64,000 nt of DNA, taken from contig MPUH01000038.1 of assembly GCA_001970955.1 (NCBI GenBank), positions 62,001 to 126,000 on the forward strand. The letters are read 5' to 3'. Source of the stretch: Stentor coeruleus (lineage: Eukaryota > Ciliophora > Heterotrichea > Heterotrichida > Stentoridae). This document shows positions 52,401-62,674 of the stretch, in pieces. Under the pieces are notes generated by a model, which worked only from the letters and a program-made list of their open reading frames with translations, did no database searches and was not told the DNA's origin. Each line of letters opens with the position of its first letter. Positions within the stretch are counted from its first letter, which is position 1. The position numbers were made by a program, and so were the translations under genes.

Positions 52401-55400
52401 GAAAACTATAGGAATTTAGAAAAAGCTCATGAGAAATTGGAAAAAAGCTTAGAAAACCTTCAATGTGCTGGTTACGATAAAGAAAACGCTGATATGAAAA
52501 TTACAGAAATGAATGAAAAAATTGAATTTTTAGCTCAATCTTTAAAAGAAAAAACTGAAGAATCTTTAAGACATCAAGAGAATTTTGAAAACCTTAATGA
52601 AAAACTCTTAAATATACAAAATCAAAAATCATCAAATGATTCTATAATTCAAAGCTTAAAAAATCAAATTAATAATCAAAAAACTAGATTGCAATCTTTA
52701 GAAGAAATAAAAGATGAACTTGAAGAAAAACTTAGAAGGCTAAGTCTTGAAAATGATGAGATAAAAAAGAGTCTTATAGAAAAAGAAGAAAATTATACGA
52801 CAATGTTTAAACAATATACTGAGATTACAGAGAAAAATAATGAATATGAAGATTTGGAATATCAGTTTGAAGTTATGACTATGAAAATCAAGGAAAAAGA
52901 AACTGAATTTGAATCATTTAATTATGATTACAGAGTTTTGAATCAGAAATATGAAGATAAAATCAAAGAAAACGATGAGATTAAAAGCTTTATCGAAACT
53001 TTAATAGCAAAAAACAAAGGGTTAGTTATAATAGTTGATGAACTTAAAAAGAAAAATGAAGAAGCTGAAATGTTTATAAAGGAAAATAATGATAAAATTA
53101 AAGATATGGTCGATATGAAGATGTATAAAGACTTAGGTTTACAAGTTGAGAATCTGGCAGAGACTATTGCTGAGTACCAATTGAATCTTAAGAGAAAAAA
53201 TAAAGAAAATCAGGAGTTGAATATAAAAATAAATGATTTCGAAAAGGTTGTAAATCAAAAAGATGAAGAAAATAAAAGACTAAAATCAGAGAATGAGGAT
53301 TTAAATAATCATATCAAGGAAAAAGAACTTGAAATTGCCTCACTTGAAAATAAAATAACAAGAAATAAAGGGAAAATTAATGAAAAACAAGAAAATCGTG
53401 ATGTAGAAATCAAAAATATCATACTAAATTTAGAAAATGCTGAAAAAGACAATCGATTTTTATCAGAGAAAATCAAAGAAAAAGATATACAAATTCAAGA
53501 AATACAAATGAAAGCAGAGATGTGTGAACAAATGAAAGAAATCAACTATAATTTAAACGTAAAACTTGAAGAAAATGAAAGAAGCATTCGGAAAGCTGAG
53601 GAAACTATAGAAAAATTAAAAGAAGAAGTAACTAAGTATGAAGAATTATTAAAATCTGAACAAAATCAGTCTGAAAAGTATCGTGAAGATAAGGAAAATG
53701 CTCAAATTATCTTTGAAAGTAAAATAAAAATCCTACAAGATGAACAGAAAGAGTCTGATAAATACCTTAATTCTAAAGAAAATACTATAAATAACTTGGA
53801 AAAAACCATTAAAACTTTTCAGGATGAGCAAAATAACTATAAAAAGAATTTTGCGGATAAAGATAACTCTATAGTTTCACTGGAAAATAGAATTAAATCT
53901 TTTCAATATGAACAGGAAAAATATACTATTTCACTTTTAGAAAAAGATAATGCAATAAAAGATTTGCAAAATATTATAAATAATTTACAAGATGAACTTG
54001 AGTTATCTAAAAAACATGCTATTAATAAAGAAAATGCTATGATAACTTTAGAAAATCAAATAAAATTATTGCAAAAAAAACACATAGAGTCTGAAGAACT
54101 TCTGGCAGATAAAGATAACAAAATAATTGGGTTTGAAAAAACAGTAAAATCATTAGGATTTGAAATAAGTGGATTAAAAAATGCGTTATCAGACAAAGAA
54201 AATACTGTAATTGCTATAGAAAATGAAAAAAAAATATTCCTAGCAAAACATAAAGCTAGTAAAAAGCTCCTTGCCGATAAAGAAAATGCTCTGCTTATAC
54301 TAGAAAATGATAACAAATCGCTTCTTATTGATCAAAAAATCAACCACAAGCTTCTCGCCGAAAAAGAAAACGCTATAAGCTCTTTAGAAACCAATATAAA
54401 ATCTCTAACAGATTACCAAAATCAACACAAAACTACTCTTTCAGAAAAAGAAACCACAATAACCCATCAACAAGAAACCATTCACACCCTAGAAACCAAA
54501 CTAAAATCCTTAGAATCTTTAAAAGAAAGCCTTTCATCTTCCTTAAAACTCTTAGAAAACGATAAACTCAATCTAGAAAGCCTTTTATCAGAAACTAAAA
54601 AAGACAAAAAAGCATTTAAACAACAAAAACAAAGCGAAATCCAAACTCTCCATACAACCTTTGAAGAAGAAAAAGCTAAAACTGCAAGTATAATCCTTGA
54701 TCTTCAAACCAAATTACAAGAAACAATTAAAACTTGCAATATAAAAAGTATAACTTCCGATGAAAATCCAGAGTCCTCCATATCTGAAGTTTCTTCATAT
54801 AAAACCCAAATTCTATCTTTAGAAACTCAAATCCGAGCATTAAAAATAGAGCTTCAAGCTGAACAATATGAAGTATCTCAACTAAATGACAAAATATGGA
54901 GACAAAAAACTAAAAAACAAGGCCATATTCTTGAATTATCCCATATCCAAAAGCAAATGTCTAAACTTTCATGCAAAATTTCCCTTCAAGACAAAGAAAT
55001 CCTTGAAAAAACCTCACAAATTGACGAGCTCACTCACACCATAACCGAAAAAAATCAAGAACTCAACATAAAATCCGAAAAAATCGAAGAACTACACAAA
55101 TCCTTAAACGAAAAAAATCTTAAAATTCAAGAACATGAAGAAAAAATCCAAACACCAAATGAAACTGAATCCAAAGAAAATATCGAATCATTAATAGAAA
55201 GATACGATCTAGAAATTCAAATGAAACAAGAAAATATACGAGAATTAGAGTTTTCTTATAAAGAATTCAAAGAAAGAGAAAAATATTTATTAAATCAATT
55301 AACTAATAATGAAAAACAAAATATGAATTTACAACAAGAAATTGACACATTATTTCAAGAAAAAGTTCAATTAAATTCTTATATAAATAAACTTAAAGAA

Positions 55401-57959
55401 AATACATCAGAAAAAATTAAGACTTTAGAGCTACAAATAACAAAGCATATAGAAAATCTAGAGATAAAAGAAAATGAGTATTTTTTATATAGTAATTTAT
55501 CTTTAAAAACTGAGATTAAAGAACTTGAGAATAAAAATAATGAATTTATAGAACTAGCTGAAGAAAATGATGAAAGATTTGAAGATTTAGAAAATGAAAT
55601 TACTAGCCTTGAAGCTCAGATTAAGGAAATGAAAAATCAAATACAAAGCAAAGATGAACAGATAAGTTATTATGATAAGGAAATAGAAAAATATAAGAAT
55701 TTATCGATAACCCAAGAAAACAAAATAAAAAGCTATGATTTTGATATAGAAAAAGCTCAAGAAACGATAAGGTATTTACAAGATGAAATTAAAAAGAAGG
55801 AAAATGAGAGTTTGGATTTTGATGAAAGTACTGGGAATATACAAAACTCTTTGGAATTGTCGATAAAAAGCTATGAGGAAAGCATGAGATTTTTAAAAGA
55901 AGATTTAGAAAAAACTCAAATTCTTGCTAAAGAAAAAGATGATGAGATTGAGTCTATGAAAAAAATTATAAAAATTAATGAAAAAAAACTTGAAAAAACT
56001 AAAGATGAAATAAACAATATAGAAAATTCTTTTCAGATGAAAATAGGATCTTTGATGAATGAAATTGCTATGAAAGATGAAGAGTAAATGATATATAGAA
56101 TAAATCAAGCTAAAAAAAAAATGCTTGCTGATGAAGATATGGAAAATTCTAATAATGAGAAATTGATAAAGAAATTTGAGGAACAGATAAGTAGATTAAA
56201 GACAGAAATTAAGAATAAAGAGTTTGAATTTAGGACATTAGAAGGAGATTTTAATACACAGAAAGAGAATTTAAGGATTAAAAATGAAGAAATTGATGAG
56301 ATTAAAAATGCGAATTTACGTTTAAATGAGGAATATTTACAGCTGAAAAACTCTTTTGAATTAGAGATAAGGTTGAAAGGATTAATGGAGACTAGAATAA
56401 ATGATGCTGAGAAGGAAAATCATGAAGTTGTAGAAAGACTTCGTTCAAAGAATTTACGACTTAAAGATAAAATTAGAGGTCTTAAAGAACAGATAGAGGA
56501 TCCTGGGTCGAGTAGAAGTAAAGTGAAAATTGAAGATTTAGAAGCTAGACTAGTTGAAGCTGAGATGGTAATAAAGGAAAGGACTGAATTGTAAATTTTA
56601 TATAGTATTGAGGAACAGGCTGAGTTTATAAAAGAACTTGAAACTATTGAACAACAAAAATTCGATATAGAAGATCAACTTGAAAAAGAAAAAGCAACCA
56701 TTAACGAACTTTATAATAAAAACCTGAAACTTATTCAGAAAAACAAAAAACTTAAAGAATTATTTAAAGAACATATAAACCCGAATGATAAAACTCAAAT
56801 TTCTGACCCGAAAACTAGTGAGAAAATAAAAATTTTACAGTTAAAATTAGATGAGCAACAACAACACTCAGATCTTGAAAAAAGACTCATATTATCAAGA
56901 CAGGAACAAGAAATAAAAGATTTAGAAAATTGCATAAAAGAGCTTCAAAACAATTTGCAAAATAAAGAAAAAATGTAATTTTAATATAGAATAGAAGAAT
57001 TGAGGTATGAGTTGGGAAAATGTAAAACGACTATTGACTCTTTGAATAAAATAAATGGAGACCTTGAATATCAAATGTTAGATACAAATAAAAGCGCTAG
57101 GAAAAAAAACGAAGGGGATTATTCAGAGAAAGAAAGTGAGCATTCTATTGATGATCATGAAAAGAGAGAAACTCATTTTACTAATTTTGTTGTATGCAAA
57201 GTTGTTAAGTATGATAGCAAAACTTGGTGTTTAATATTTTTGAAAAACCAAAAACAGTACAATTGGCATGAAAAGTATATCCTAAGAGAAATCAACCCAT
57301 CAATAGAAATTCCAGAACCTTACGAAGAACATCTCGAAAAAAACTTAGCATCACAAGCTGAAGATATAAAAGAACTCAATTTAATCAGACTTCTAGTTTT
57401 CCCTCCAGAAATAAAATGTGAAGAAAATCTTCTTAAAAAAATAGAAACCCTAATTAAAACCTTTAACTCTTTCAAGGGACCCAACTCTCAACCTTACAAA
57501 ATTTTTGGCTTTGAAGAAGAAGTTAGCTCAGCTCCAATAACTAATTTGAATCCATTAGAAACATTTTCAGATAACAGATCAGAAAATTCAGTCCAAGTTA
57601 CAGCTGAAGAAGCTAATGAGGTATTTAGAAAAATGAAAAATTTAGAAGAGGAAAATATGGAGTTAGAAAATAGGATTATGCTTTTGAATCAACAGTTGTT
57701 ACATTTTAAAAGTGAAGGAAGGGCTGGGCAGTTTAGTGGAAGAAGTGATGCGACAACTGAGCAGATAAGAGATATTATGTTGGCGATGCTAGATACTTTA
57801 CCATTACAAAGTGGTGAGACAGAGAAAAATATTAAGATTATTTTGGATATATTGAATATTAAAAAGGATTATCAAGAAACGCTATATGAAAAGAGGGAAG
57901 TAATGAGTCCCCAAGGAAAAAAGAACCCATTTAAAAATCTATTTAAAAAAAAGAAATAG
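49470..57959 (+). CDS. Giant coiled-coil protein (2,814 aa, four exons), possibly golgin-like
   Basis: Four exons (49470-56083, 56099-56590, 56606-56974, 56990-57959) join across three 15-nt phase-2 introns into one frame. After a basic Ser/Pro-rich start (~1-110), nearly the whole protein is heptad coiled coil. Residues 1408-1687 are ten tandem 28-residue units starting K-(E/D)-N (for example KENAISSLETNIKSL), exactly four heptads each. Near residues ~2540-2650 a non-coil domain interrupts (FTNFVVCKVVKYDSKTWCLI, NWHEKYILREINPSIEIPEP). The last ~68 residues contain IRDIMLAMLDTLPLQ and NIKIILDILNIKKDYQETL, then a basic tail KKNPFKNLFKKKK. Those helices resemble GRIP/GRAB domains that tether golgins through Arl1 or Arf1, though the signature Tyr is absent. 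Alternatives are a rootletin-like or cortical filament protein. Localisation is unproven. Confidence 0.88.
53691..54530 (+). repeat. Ten tandem 84-bp (28-residue) coding repeats
   Basis: Units begin at 53691, 53775, 53859, 53943, 54027, 54111, 54195, 54279, 54363 and 54447. Each starts with Lys-Glu/Asp-Asn (the last with KETT) and has a hydrophobic heptad pattern of 4 x 7. DNA identity between units is modest while the protein register is perfect, so the array is old and selected for coil geometry. Confidence 0.85.
56084..56098 (+). other. 15-nt intron 1 of the giant gene
   Basis: GTAAATGATATATAG, phase 2, A at position 10. It introduces TAA when retained. Splicing gives ...MKDEE followed by INQAKKKMLADEDMEN. 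Confidence 0.92.
56591..56605 (+). other. 15-nt intron 2 of the giant gene
   Basis: GTAAATTTTATATAG, phase 2, A at position 10. Splicing gives KERTEF then IEEQAEFIKELETIEQQ, continuing the coiled coil. Confidence 0.92.
56975..56989 (+). other. 15-nt intron 3 of the giant gene
   Basis: GTAATTTTAATATAG, phase 2, A at position 10. Splicing gives LQNKEKI then IEELRYELGKCKTTI. Confidence 0.92.
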
Positions 57960-58284
57960 ATAATTATATAAGTATTTTTAACTAGTCTTTAGAATATATT
58001 CATCTAATACAATATTTAAAAATAGAGTATAAAAACATCAATGTTTCAATTTTAACTCACTTTTTAACAACATATTATAAATTTCATAATAATCCAATTA
58101 AAAAATCGTTTATAAATACAACCTACAAATTACAACTATTAATCCTTATACCTCATATCATCACCTAATAACAAACCTTATTTTCTTATTATATCTAATC
58201 CTCTTTTCTTATTATATTCAATACTATTTTTTTATTATATATAATCTTTTCCATTTATTCACCAATGCTAATATATTATTAAAT
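57960..58284. other. Short intergenic region, A/C-rich with a 23-bp repeat
   Basis: The spacer between two plus-strand genes is A/C/T-rich and G-poor on the sense strand, as in other 5' flanks. It contains the repeat at 58181-58249. Confidence 0.55.
58181..58249. repeat. Imperfect 23-bp tandem repeat, three units
   Basis: Units at 58181, 58204 and 58227 share TTTTCTTATTATAT with variable ends. They lie 36 bp before the next start codon. The pyrimidine-rich composition could affect the promoter, but no known motif is seen. Confidence 0.75.
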
Positions 58285-59670
58285 ATGATACCAGGGAACA
58301 AATTTTCGGAACCAACAGAAGACTGGGGTTTTATCGCAAAAATCAAAGATGAACAAGCAAAAAAAAATATCGAAAACGAACGCAAAGCTGAAAAACAACG
58401 AAGACTTCAATACAAAACTGAACTTGATAAGCAACTAAGCTTCAAAAGACAAAACAGCCCCGACTACCAAAGCAGTAACGATGACCGAGAGTTCCTCAAA
58501 GCTCAAATGGTGGCTTTCAAAAACTCAGAAATCCAACAAAAACTCGAACAACGGAACTACTTCAAAATATTCCAAGAAGAGAATTCTGAGGTCCTTCAAG
58601 CCAAAATGCGGCAACAACAAATCGCCGATTCCCAAGAAAAACATAAAGAAAAATTACTAAACGATAAAATCCTCCAAGACCTAGAATTGGAAAAACAAAC
58701 TGAATTGCAAAAAAAAGAAAAAAAAGCTCAAGAGGAAAGACAAGAACTTCAAAGACAACTTCAAGAAAAAATGCTCAAAGAACAGAAAACGAGTATAGAA
58801 AAAGCTCGAGAACGTGAGTTAGTTGCAAAGAAAATTGAAGAAATGAAAGCTGTTGAAGATAAGTATTCTGAGTTTTATAAAAAAAGGATGCAGGATTTGG
58901 ATGAAAAAATGAAATACTTTAAGCCGAGTGTCGAAACTTTTGATAAGAAAGAAGAGCTTATAAAAAAACGATGTGAAGACTGGGAAGTTAAAAACAATGA
59001 AAGATTAGCTTTTAAAGAAAGATATGAAATGGAAAGTAGGAATATAGTTAAAAGTCGTGTCCGAGATGAACTTTTAAAGCAAATTGATTATAAAACTAAA
59101 GTTAAAAAACTTGAGTATCAAGAAGGGATAAAGTATCAGAAACTAGCACAGCAGGAAGCTTTTGAAGAAGAATATAAAGCGAAACTTAAACGTGCGCAGA
59201 AGGTTATAGAACAGGATCAGATAAGAAAAAGTTATGATAATCAACTTGGGTCTAAACAATCTCATTCTCTTTCAAGGTTAAAAGGTGAGTCTATAGAACG
59301 ATACTCTCAAAGAGCTGGTAATCGGATTAATGAATCTCGATATAGACTAGGAATCCCATCTATTCTTGATTCTCCAGCTCAAATACTACCTAAACAACCA
59401 TTCCAAAGGGTTTTTACATCAAATAGAAAGGATTTTGTAGTAAATGCCAGTTTTTCTCCAGATCGGATACCAACAAAAACTGATATTAACCAATCATATG
59501 AACAAATTTATACTAAAAGACCTTTATTTAATGAACTTAGTAAGCATAATCCAATAACTAATCCTATAGGCTCATCAATACCTAGGATATTACAAGGACA
59601 AAGAGCAGGAAAAGGGTTCAGATCCCAACCTAAACTCAATGGGATTAAAGATATATTTAATCATGTCTAA
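58285..59670 (+). CDS. Charged helical protein, trichohyalin-like (461 aa)
   Basis: Residues ~20-330 are a continuous highly charged Glu/Lys/Gln/Arg helix (for example QEERQELQRQLQEKMLKEQK). This is like the trichohyalin/plectin-homology segments of ciliary and basal-body proteins such as MNS1 or TCHP relatives. An N-terminal motif EPTEDWGFIAKIKDEQ and a C-terminal Pro/Arg/Ser-rich tail (~340-461, ending GIKDIFNHV) flank it. No paralogue or orthologue can be named by eye. The helix is more arginine- and glutamine-rich than the heptad coils of the adjacent giant gene, suggesting a single alpha-helix or microtubule inner-type protein. Cytoskeletal function is inferred from composition. Confidence 0.7.
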   Translation: MIPGNKFSEPTEDWGFIAKIKDEQAKKNIENERKAEKQRRLQYKTELDKQLSFKRQNSPDYQSSNDDREFLKAQMVAFKNSEIQQKLEQRNYFKIFQEENSEVLQAKMRQQQIADSQEKHKEKLLNDKILQDLELEKQTELQKKEKKAQEERQELQRQLQEKMLKEQKTSIEKARERELVAKKIEEMKAVEDKYSEFYKKRMQDLDEKMKYFKPSVETFDKKEELIKKRCEDWEVKNNERLAFKERYEMESRNIVKSRVRDELLKQIDYKTKVKKLEYQEGIKYQKLAQQEAFEEEYKAKLKRAQKVIEQDQIRKSYDNQLGSKQSHSLSRLKGESIERYSQRAGNRINESRYRLGIPSILDSPAQILPKQPFQRVFTSNRKDFVVNASFSPDRIPTKTDINQSYEQIYTKRPLFNELSKHNPITNPIGSSIPRILQGQRAGKGFRSQPKLNGIKDIFNHV

Positions 59671-60008
59671 GTATTTAGTATCTACGTAAAATAAATTATT
59701 AGAAATTGGATTATGCTTGGCAGATATTGTTGTGGGTTGTGAATTAGATTAAAGATTTGGTTTGTTTTGTAGTCTTCTAACTCAGGTTAATATTGATTCA
59801 TAAAATTACTGAGTATAAACATGCAATACAAATAAATCGAATTTCTAATGATTTACTTTCTAAATCAGCAAAACTCTGCAAATTAAAAAAAAATAAACAT
59901 CATATAGCACATACAAGTATTTATAAATACAACAAATAATTTATTCAATAACATCATATAAATTTAATCATCTCACAATCATATTATATATAAAATATAA
60001 CATTACTA
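59671..60008. other. Intergenic, nothing recognised
   Basis: Convergent spacer, T/G-rich at the left and A/T-rich at the right. No gene or repeat is seen. Confidence 0.5.
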
Positions 60009-60920
60009 TTAAGAACTATCTGTAACTGAAACAACCTGAAAAACCGCTTGATTCGCTTTAAATATCATAGATGTGTACATTTCAATTTCTTCAGATAAAT
60101 AAAGCCAAGTGCCATTTGTGCTTTTCTTTTGCATATCCCCATCAACTAAATTCCATCCATTTGAATTATAAAACACAGTAGCATGTATCTTAGAAAGAAG
60201 ATTATCATCAAGTCTAAGGTCACAAGTTATCCCTCTACCCATAGTTATATGTTTATTCACATATTCATTACCTTCAAAGCAAATGCTTCCTCTTTCCTCT
60301 CCCATAATTTTAATATTCAAAACAGGTATTTTTTCAAGTACAGCTTGGGAAAACGCAAGAAAACTTGACCCAATATTTATAATCATATTTTCTTTTAAAA
60401 TCTATATATAAACTACCAGTGATGAATCTAATCTTACATATGCACCAAAACCTTTTCCTAAATCCCTTATACAAAAACTATCTTTTTCTATAGAATAATA
60501 AATACAAAAATGTCTTCCTCTATGATGTTCCTGTATTTCTTTGTTTTGAACTGGAATTACTATGTCGTTTATTATAATATTTCGATCTTTACGTTTACAT
60601 CCAAAGTAAACCTTACCGTCTTTAAAGGTCCTTTTTGAGTTCTCAAGGCCATAATTTGTTATTTTAAAATGCGTGTCTTTTGGAATTGGGCCGGAATTTA
60701 CTACTTTTATATGAAGTTGGATGGACGATTGAAGATTAGTTTTATTTGTTATTCGGTTTACTATTGATTGACTTTCATTGCTGATATTGTCATTTGTTTG
60801 GCAGACTTCGTTTATTATATTAACTTTATGAGGTGATTTCATGCTTCGAGGTGATAGCATTGTTATTTCTTCCATCATCGATGAGGAAGCTTCACAACAG
60901 TTAATAACCCCATTACCCAT
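60009..60920 (-). CDS. Double FHA-domain protein with dual-lipidation N-terminus (298 aa)
   Basis: Two frames join across the intron at 60402-60416 (DSSL then ILKENMIINIGSSFLAFSQ). The second FHA domain is clear: HITMGRGITCDLRLDDNLLS then KIHATVFYNSNGWNLVDG and STNGTWLYL, with the Arg, Ser, His and Asn expected for phosphothreonine binding. The first half reads as a second FHA-like domain (KVYFGCKRKDRNIIIND, EHHRGRHFCIYY, IRDLGKGFGAYV) that spans the intron, so splicing is required for both. The N-terminus MGNGVINCCEA combines a myristoylation Gly with adjacent Cys for palmitoylation, predicting membrane tethering. It is probably a phosphopeptide-reading adaptor at a membrane. The partner kinase is unknown. 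Confidence 0.82.
60402..60416 (-). other. 15-nt intron
   Basis: On the coding strand this reads GTAGTTTATATATAG, phase 0, with A at position 10. The donor is GTAG and not GTAA. Its final TAG would stop the unspliced frame. Confidence 0.88.
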
Positions 60921-61069
60921 TATAGTATTTTTATACTAACAATCTAGTTATGCTATTTATAATAAAGACTATTTTAAAGATATAATTTTTTGAATAAGAT
61001 AATATTTTAGTATCAGATATTAATTGGTATATATTCTTATTAAATCATTCTAAAAAGTCTATAAACTAT

Positions 61070-62674
61070 TTAAGTTGCTTCTAATGTCACTTGAATCTTC
61101 TTTCTTTTTTCAGTGACAAGTTCCATAATTTCTCTTATATGTTGTCTATTTCTATCATGTTTCTCATCTTTGAAAGTTGTTATAAAGCTTTCCAACTCCT
61201 CATCATAAGCTTTGTTAGTTTCTTCTTCAATACTAAAAACCATATTCTTATACTCTTCAGCCAAAGTTGAAATCGCATTATTCAATCCATCTCTATCAGT
61301 ATAAACTTCCCTTTGCTCAGGTGTAAATGCATCTAAATTTGCATTCTCAGCAAAAAATTTCTTAAGTTCTTCATCTTTAATCCTATCAATATCTTGGAAA
61401 TACACTTCAACTTCTTTATTCATTTCCTCTTGGAAGTTTTTACATTCATCTTTTATACTATCAACAGTTGTTTTAAGATTTTTTTCAAATCGGTCAATAG
61501 CTTCATTTATCCTTTCTACTAACTGTAATTCTTTATCAATAAGTATATTCTCAAGACTATCTACTTCAGGGAATATTGCTTTCAAGATTTCTTCTGCAGC
61601 TTCATCTTGCTCGCTAAGCTCAAATGTTCTTAAAGAATTTTTTTCTTTCCTTTCATAATCACTGATATGTCTGATATCTTCTTTTTCATTTTCTTCTTCA
61701 GCATTTTTTACTGATTGTTTGAACTTAGAAATCATTTGAAGCCTTATTTCATTCATCCCGATAATTTTGTTTTGGAAACTAGTCAAGCCATCTTTGAACT
61801 TCTCGCAAAAAGTGTCGAATAAAGCATCTTGTTCAGGGAGGACTTTAATTTTTTTCTCTTCTTCTTTGCATTCTTCTTGAACATTTTCTAATATATTATC
61901 GGTTATGCTAAGAAATGCTTCATCAAGTTGTTCTTTTTTCTCAGCTTCTTTTTTCCTTCTTTCTTGATCTTCATCAGGTCTTTCAAGGTTTTCTTTAAGT
62001 AAAAGTTCTTCCCTATGCTCTTCTTTAGCTTTGATAACTTCTTGAGGATCAATTAGAATATAGTCTAAATACTTAAGATTCGATAAATGAGCCATAACAT
62101 AACTTTTATAGTATTGATCATTACACATTTCATTTCCTTCAAGCTTAAGTACTTGGAGATGAGGAAGTTTTCTTAAGTAACCAACTGTTGGTTCACGATC
62201 AGAAATTTTATTATCACCTAAAGACAAAAGATTGAGTCTTTCACATTTATCTAATCCACTATCAACAACTTTGATTAAATTGTGGAATAGACTAAGGTCA
62301 GTTAAAGATATAAGGTTGTCAAGACCTTCTACTACAGATATGTTGTTGAAAGATAAGTCTAGCCATTCGATTTCGGCAAGTTCTTCACCAAGTCCTTCTA
62401 TTTTGGTAATAATGTTGTTGTCTAGGCAAAGTTTTTTGAGTTTGGTAAGTCCACGGAGGTTTTGGATTTTTAAGATGTTTTGGAAGCTCAGTTTTAGCTC
62501 TAAAAGCTCGCTAAAAGGCATGTCATCTAAACCAAAGATCTTGTTCTCTAGGTTGAATTCTTTGATGTATTTTTTGATCAGTTCGTCGTTAATTACGTTC
62601 GGATCTACTGTGTCTGCTTTCTTTTTGCCAACATTTTTAAAGAAAGAGACCTCATAATTGTCCTTATCAACCAT
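61070..62674 (-). CDS. DRC3: Dynein regulatory complex subunit 3 (DRC3/LRRC48)
   Basis: The 534-residue protein matches DRC3 in length (~520) and layout. An N-terminal segment (DPNVINDELIKKYI) leads into five or six SDS22-type LRRs (LELKLSFQNILKIQNLRGL, KLCLDNNIITKIEGL, WLDLSFNNISVVEGLDNL, DLSLFHNLIKVVDSGLD, LLSLGDNKIS, LQVLKLEGNEMC). An LRR cap follows with HLSNLKYLDYILID, the hallmark of DRC3, and then a long coiled coil to the end. DRC3 sits in the nexin-dynein regulatory complex of motile cilia and contacts inner-arm dynein. I use the ATG at 62674 (MVDKDNYEVSFF); an ATG eight codons upstream would add a hydrophobic octapeptide. Confidence 0.88.
   Translation of the reverse strand: MVDKDNYEVSFFKNVGKKKADTVDPNVINDELIKKYIKEFNLENKIFGLDDMPFSELLELKLSFQNILKIQNLRGLTKLKKLCLDNNIITKIEGLGEELAEIEWLDLSFNNISVVEGLDNLISLTDLSLFHNLIKVVDSGLDKCERLNLLSLGDNKISDREPTVGYLRKLPHLQVLKLEGNEMCNDQYYKSYVMAHLSNLKYLDYILIDPQEVIKAKEEHREELLLKENLERPDEDQERRKKEAEKKEQLDEAFLSITDNILENVQEECKEEEKKIKVLPEQDALFDTFCEKFKDGLTSFQNKIIGMNEIRLQMISKFKQSVKNAEEENEKEDIRHISDYERKEKNSLRTFELSEQDEAAEEILKAIFPEVDSLENILIDKELQLVERINEAIDRFEKNLKTTVDSIKDECKNFQEEMNKEVEVYFQDIDRIKDEELKKFFAENANLDAFTPEQREVYTDRDGLNNAISTLAEEYKNMVFSIEEETNKAYDEELESFITTFKDEKHDRNRQHIREIMELVTEKRKKIQVTLEAT

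Noticed and set aside
56084-57000. Four separate genes or programmed frameshifts at the 3' end of the giant gene
   Set aside because: The breaks are explained exactly by three 15-nt introns that keep phase and coiled-coil continuity.
12390-57959. TGA as a tryptophan codon (Blepharisma-type code)
   Set aside because: Genes of 1,663 and 2,814 codons contain no internal TGA while using TGG for Trp, including conserved positions, and TGA ends at least two genes (9416-10165 and 43861-45468).
58181-58249. CRISPR-like or regulatory array
   Set aside because: Only three imperfect 23-bp A/T-rich units without spacers, in a eukaryotic genome; treated as a simple tandem repeat.
60402-60416. Two separate small FHA-like genes
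   Set aside because: Removing the 15-nt GTAG...TAG intron joins them within the first FHA-like domain.
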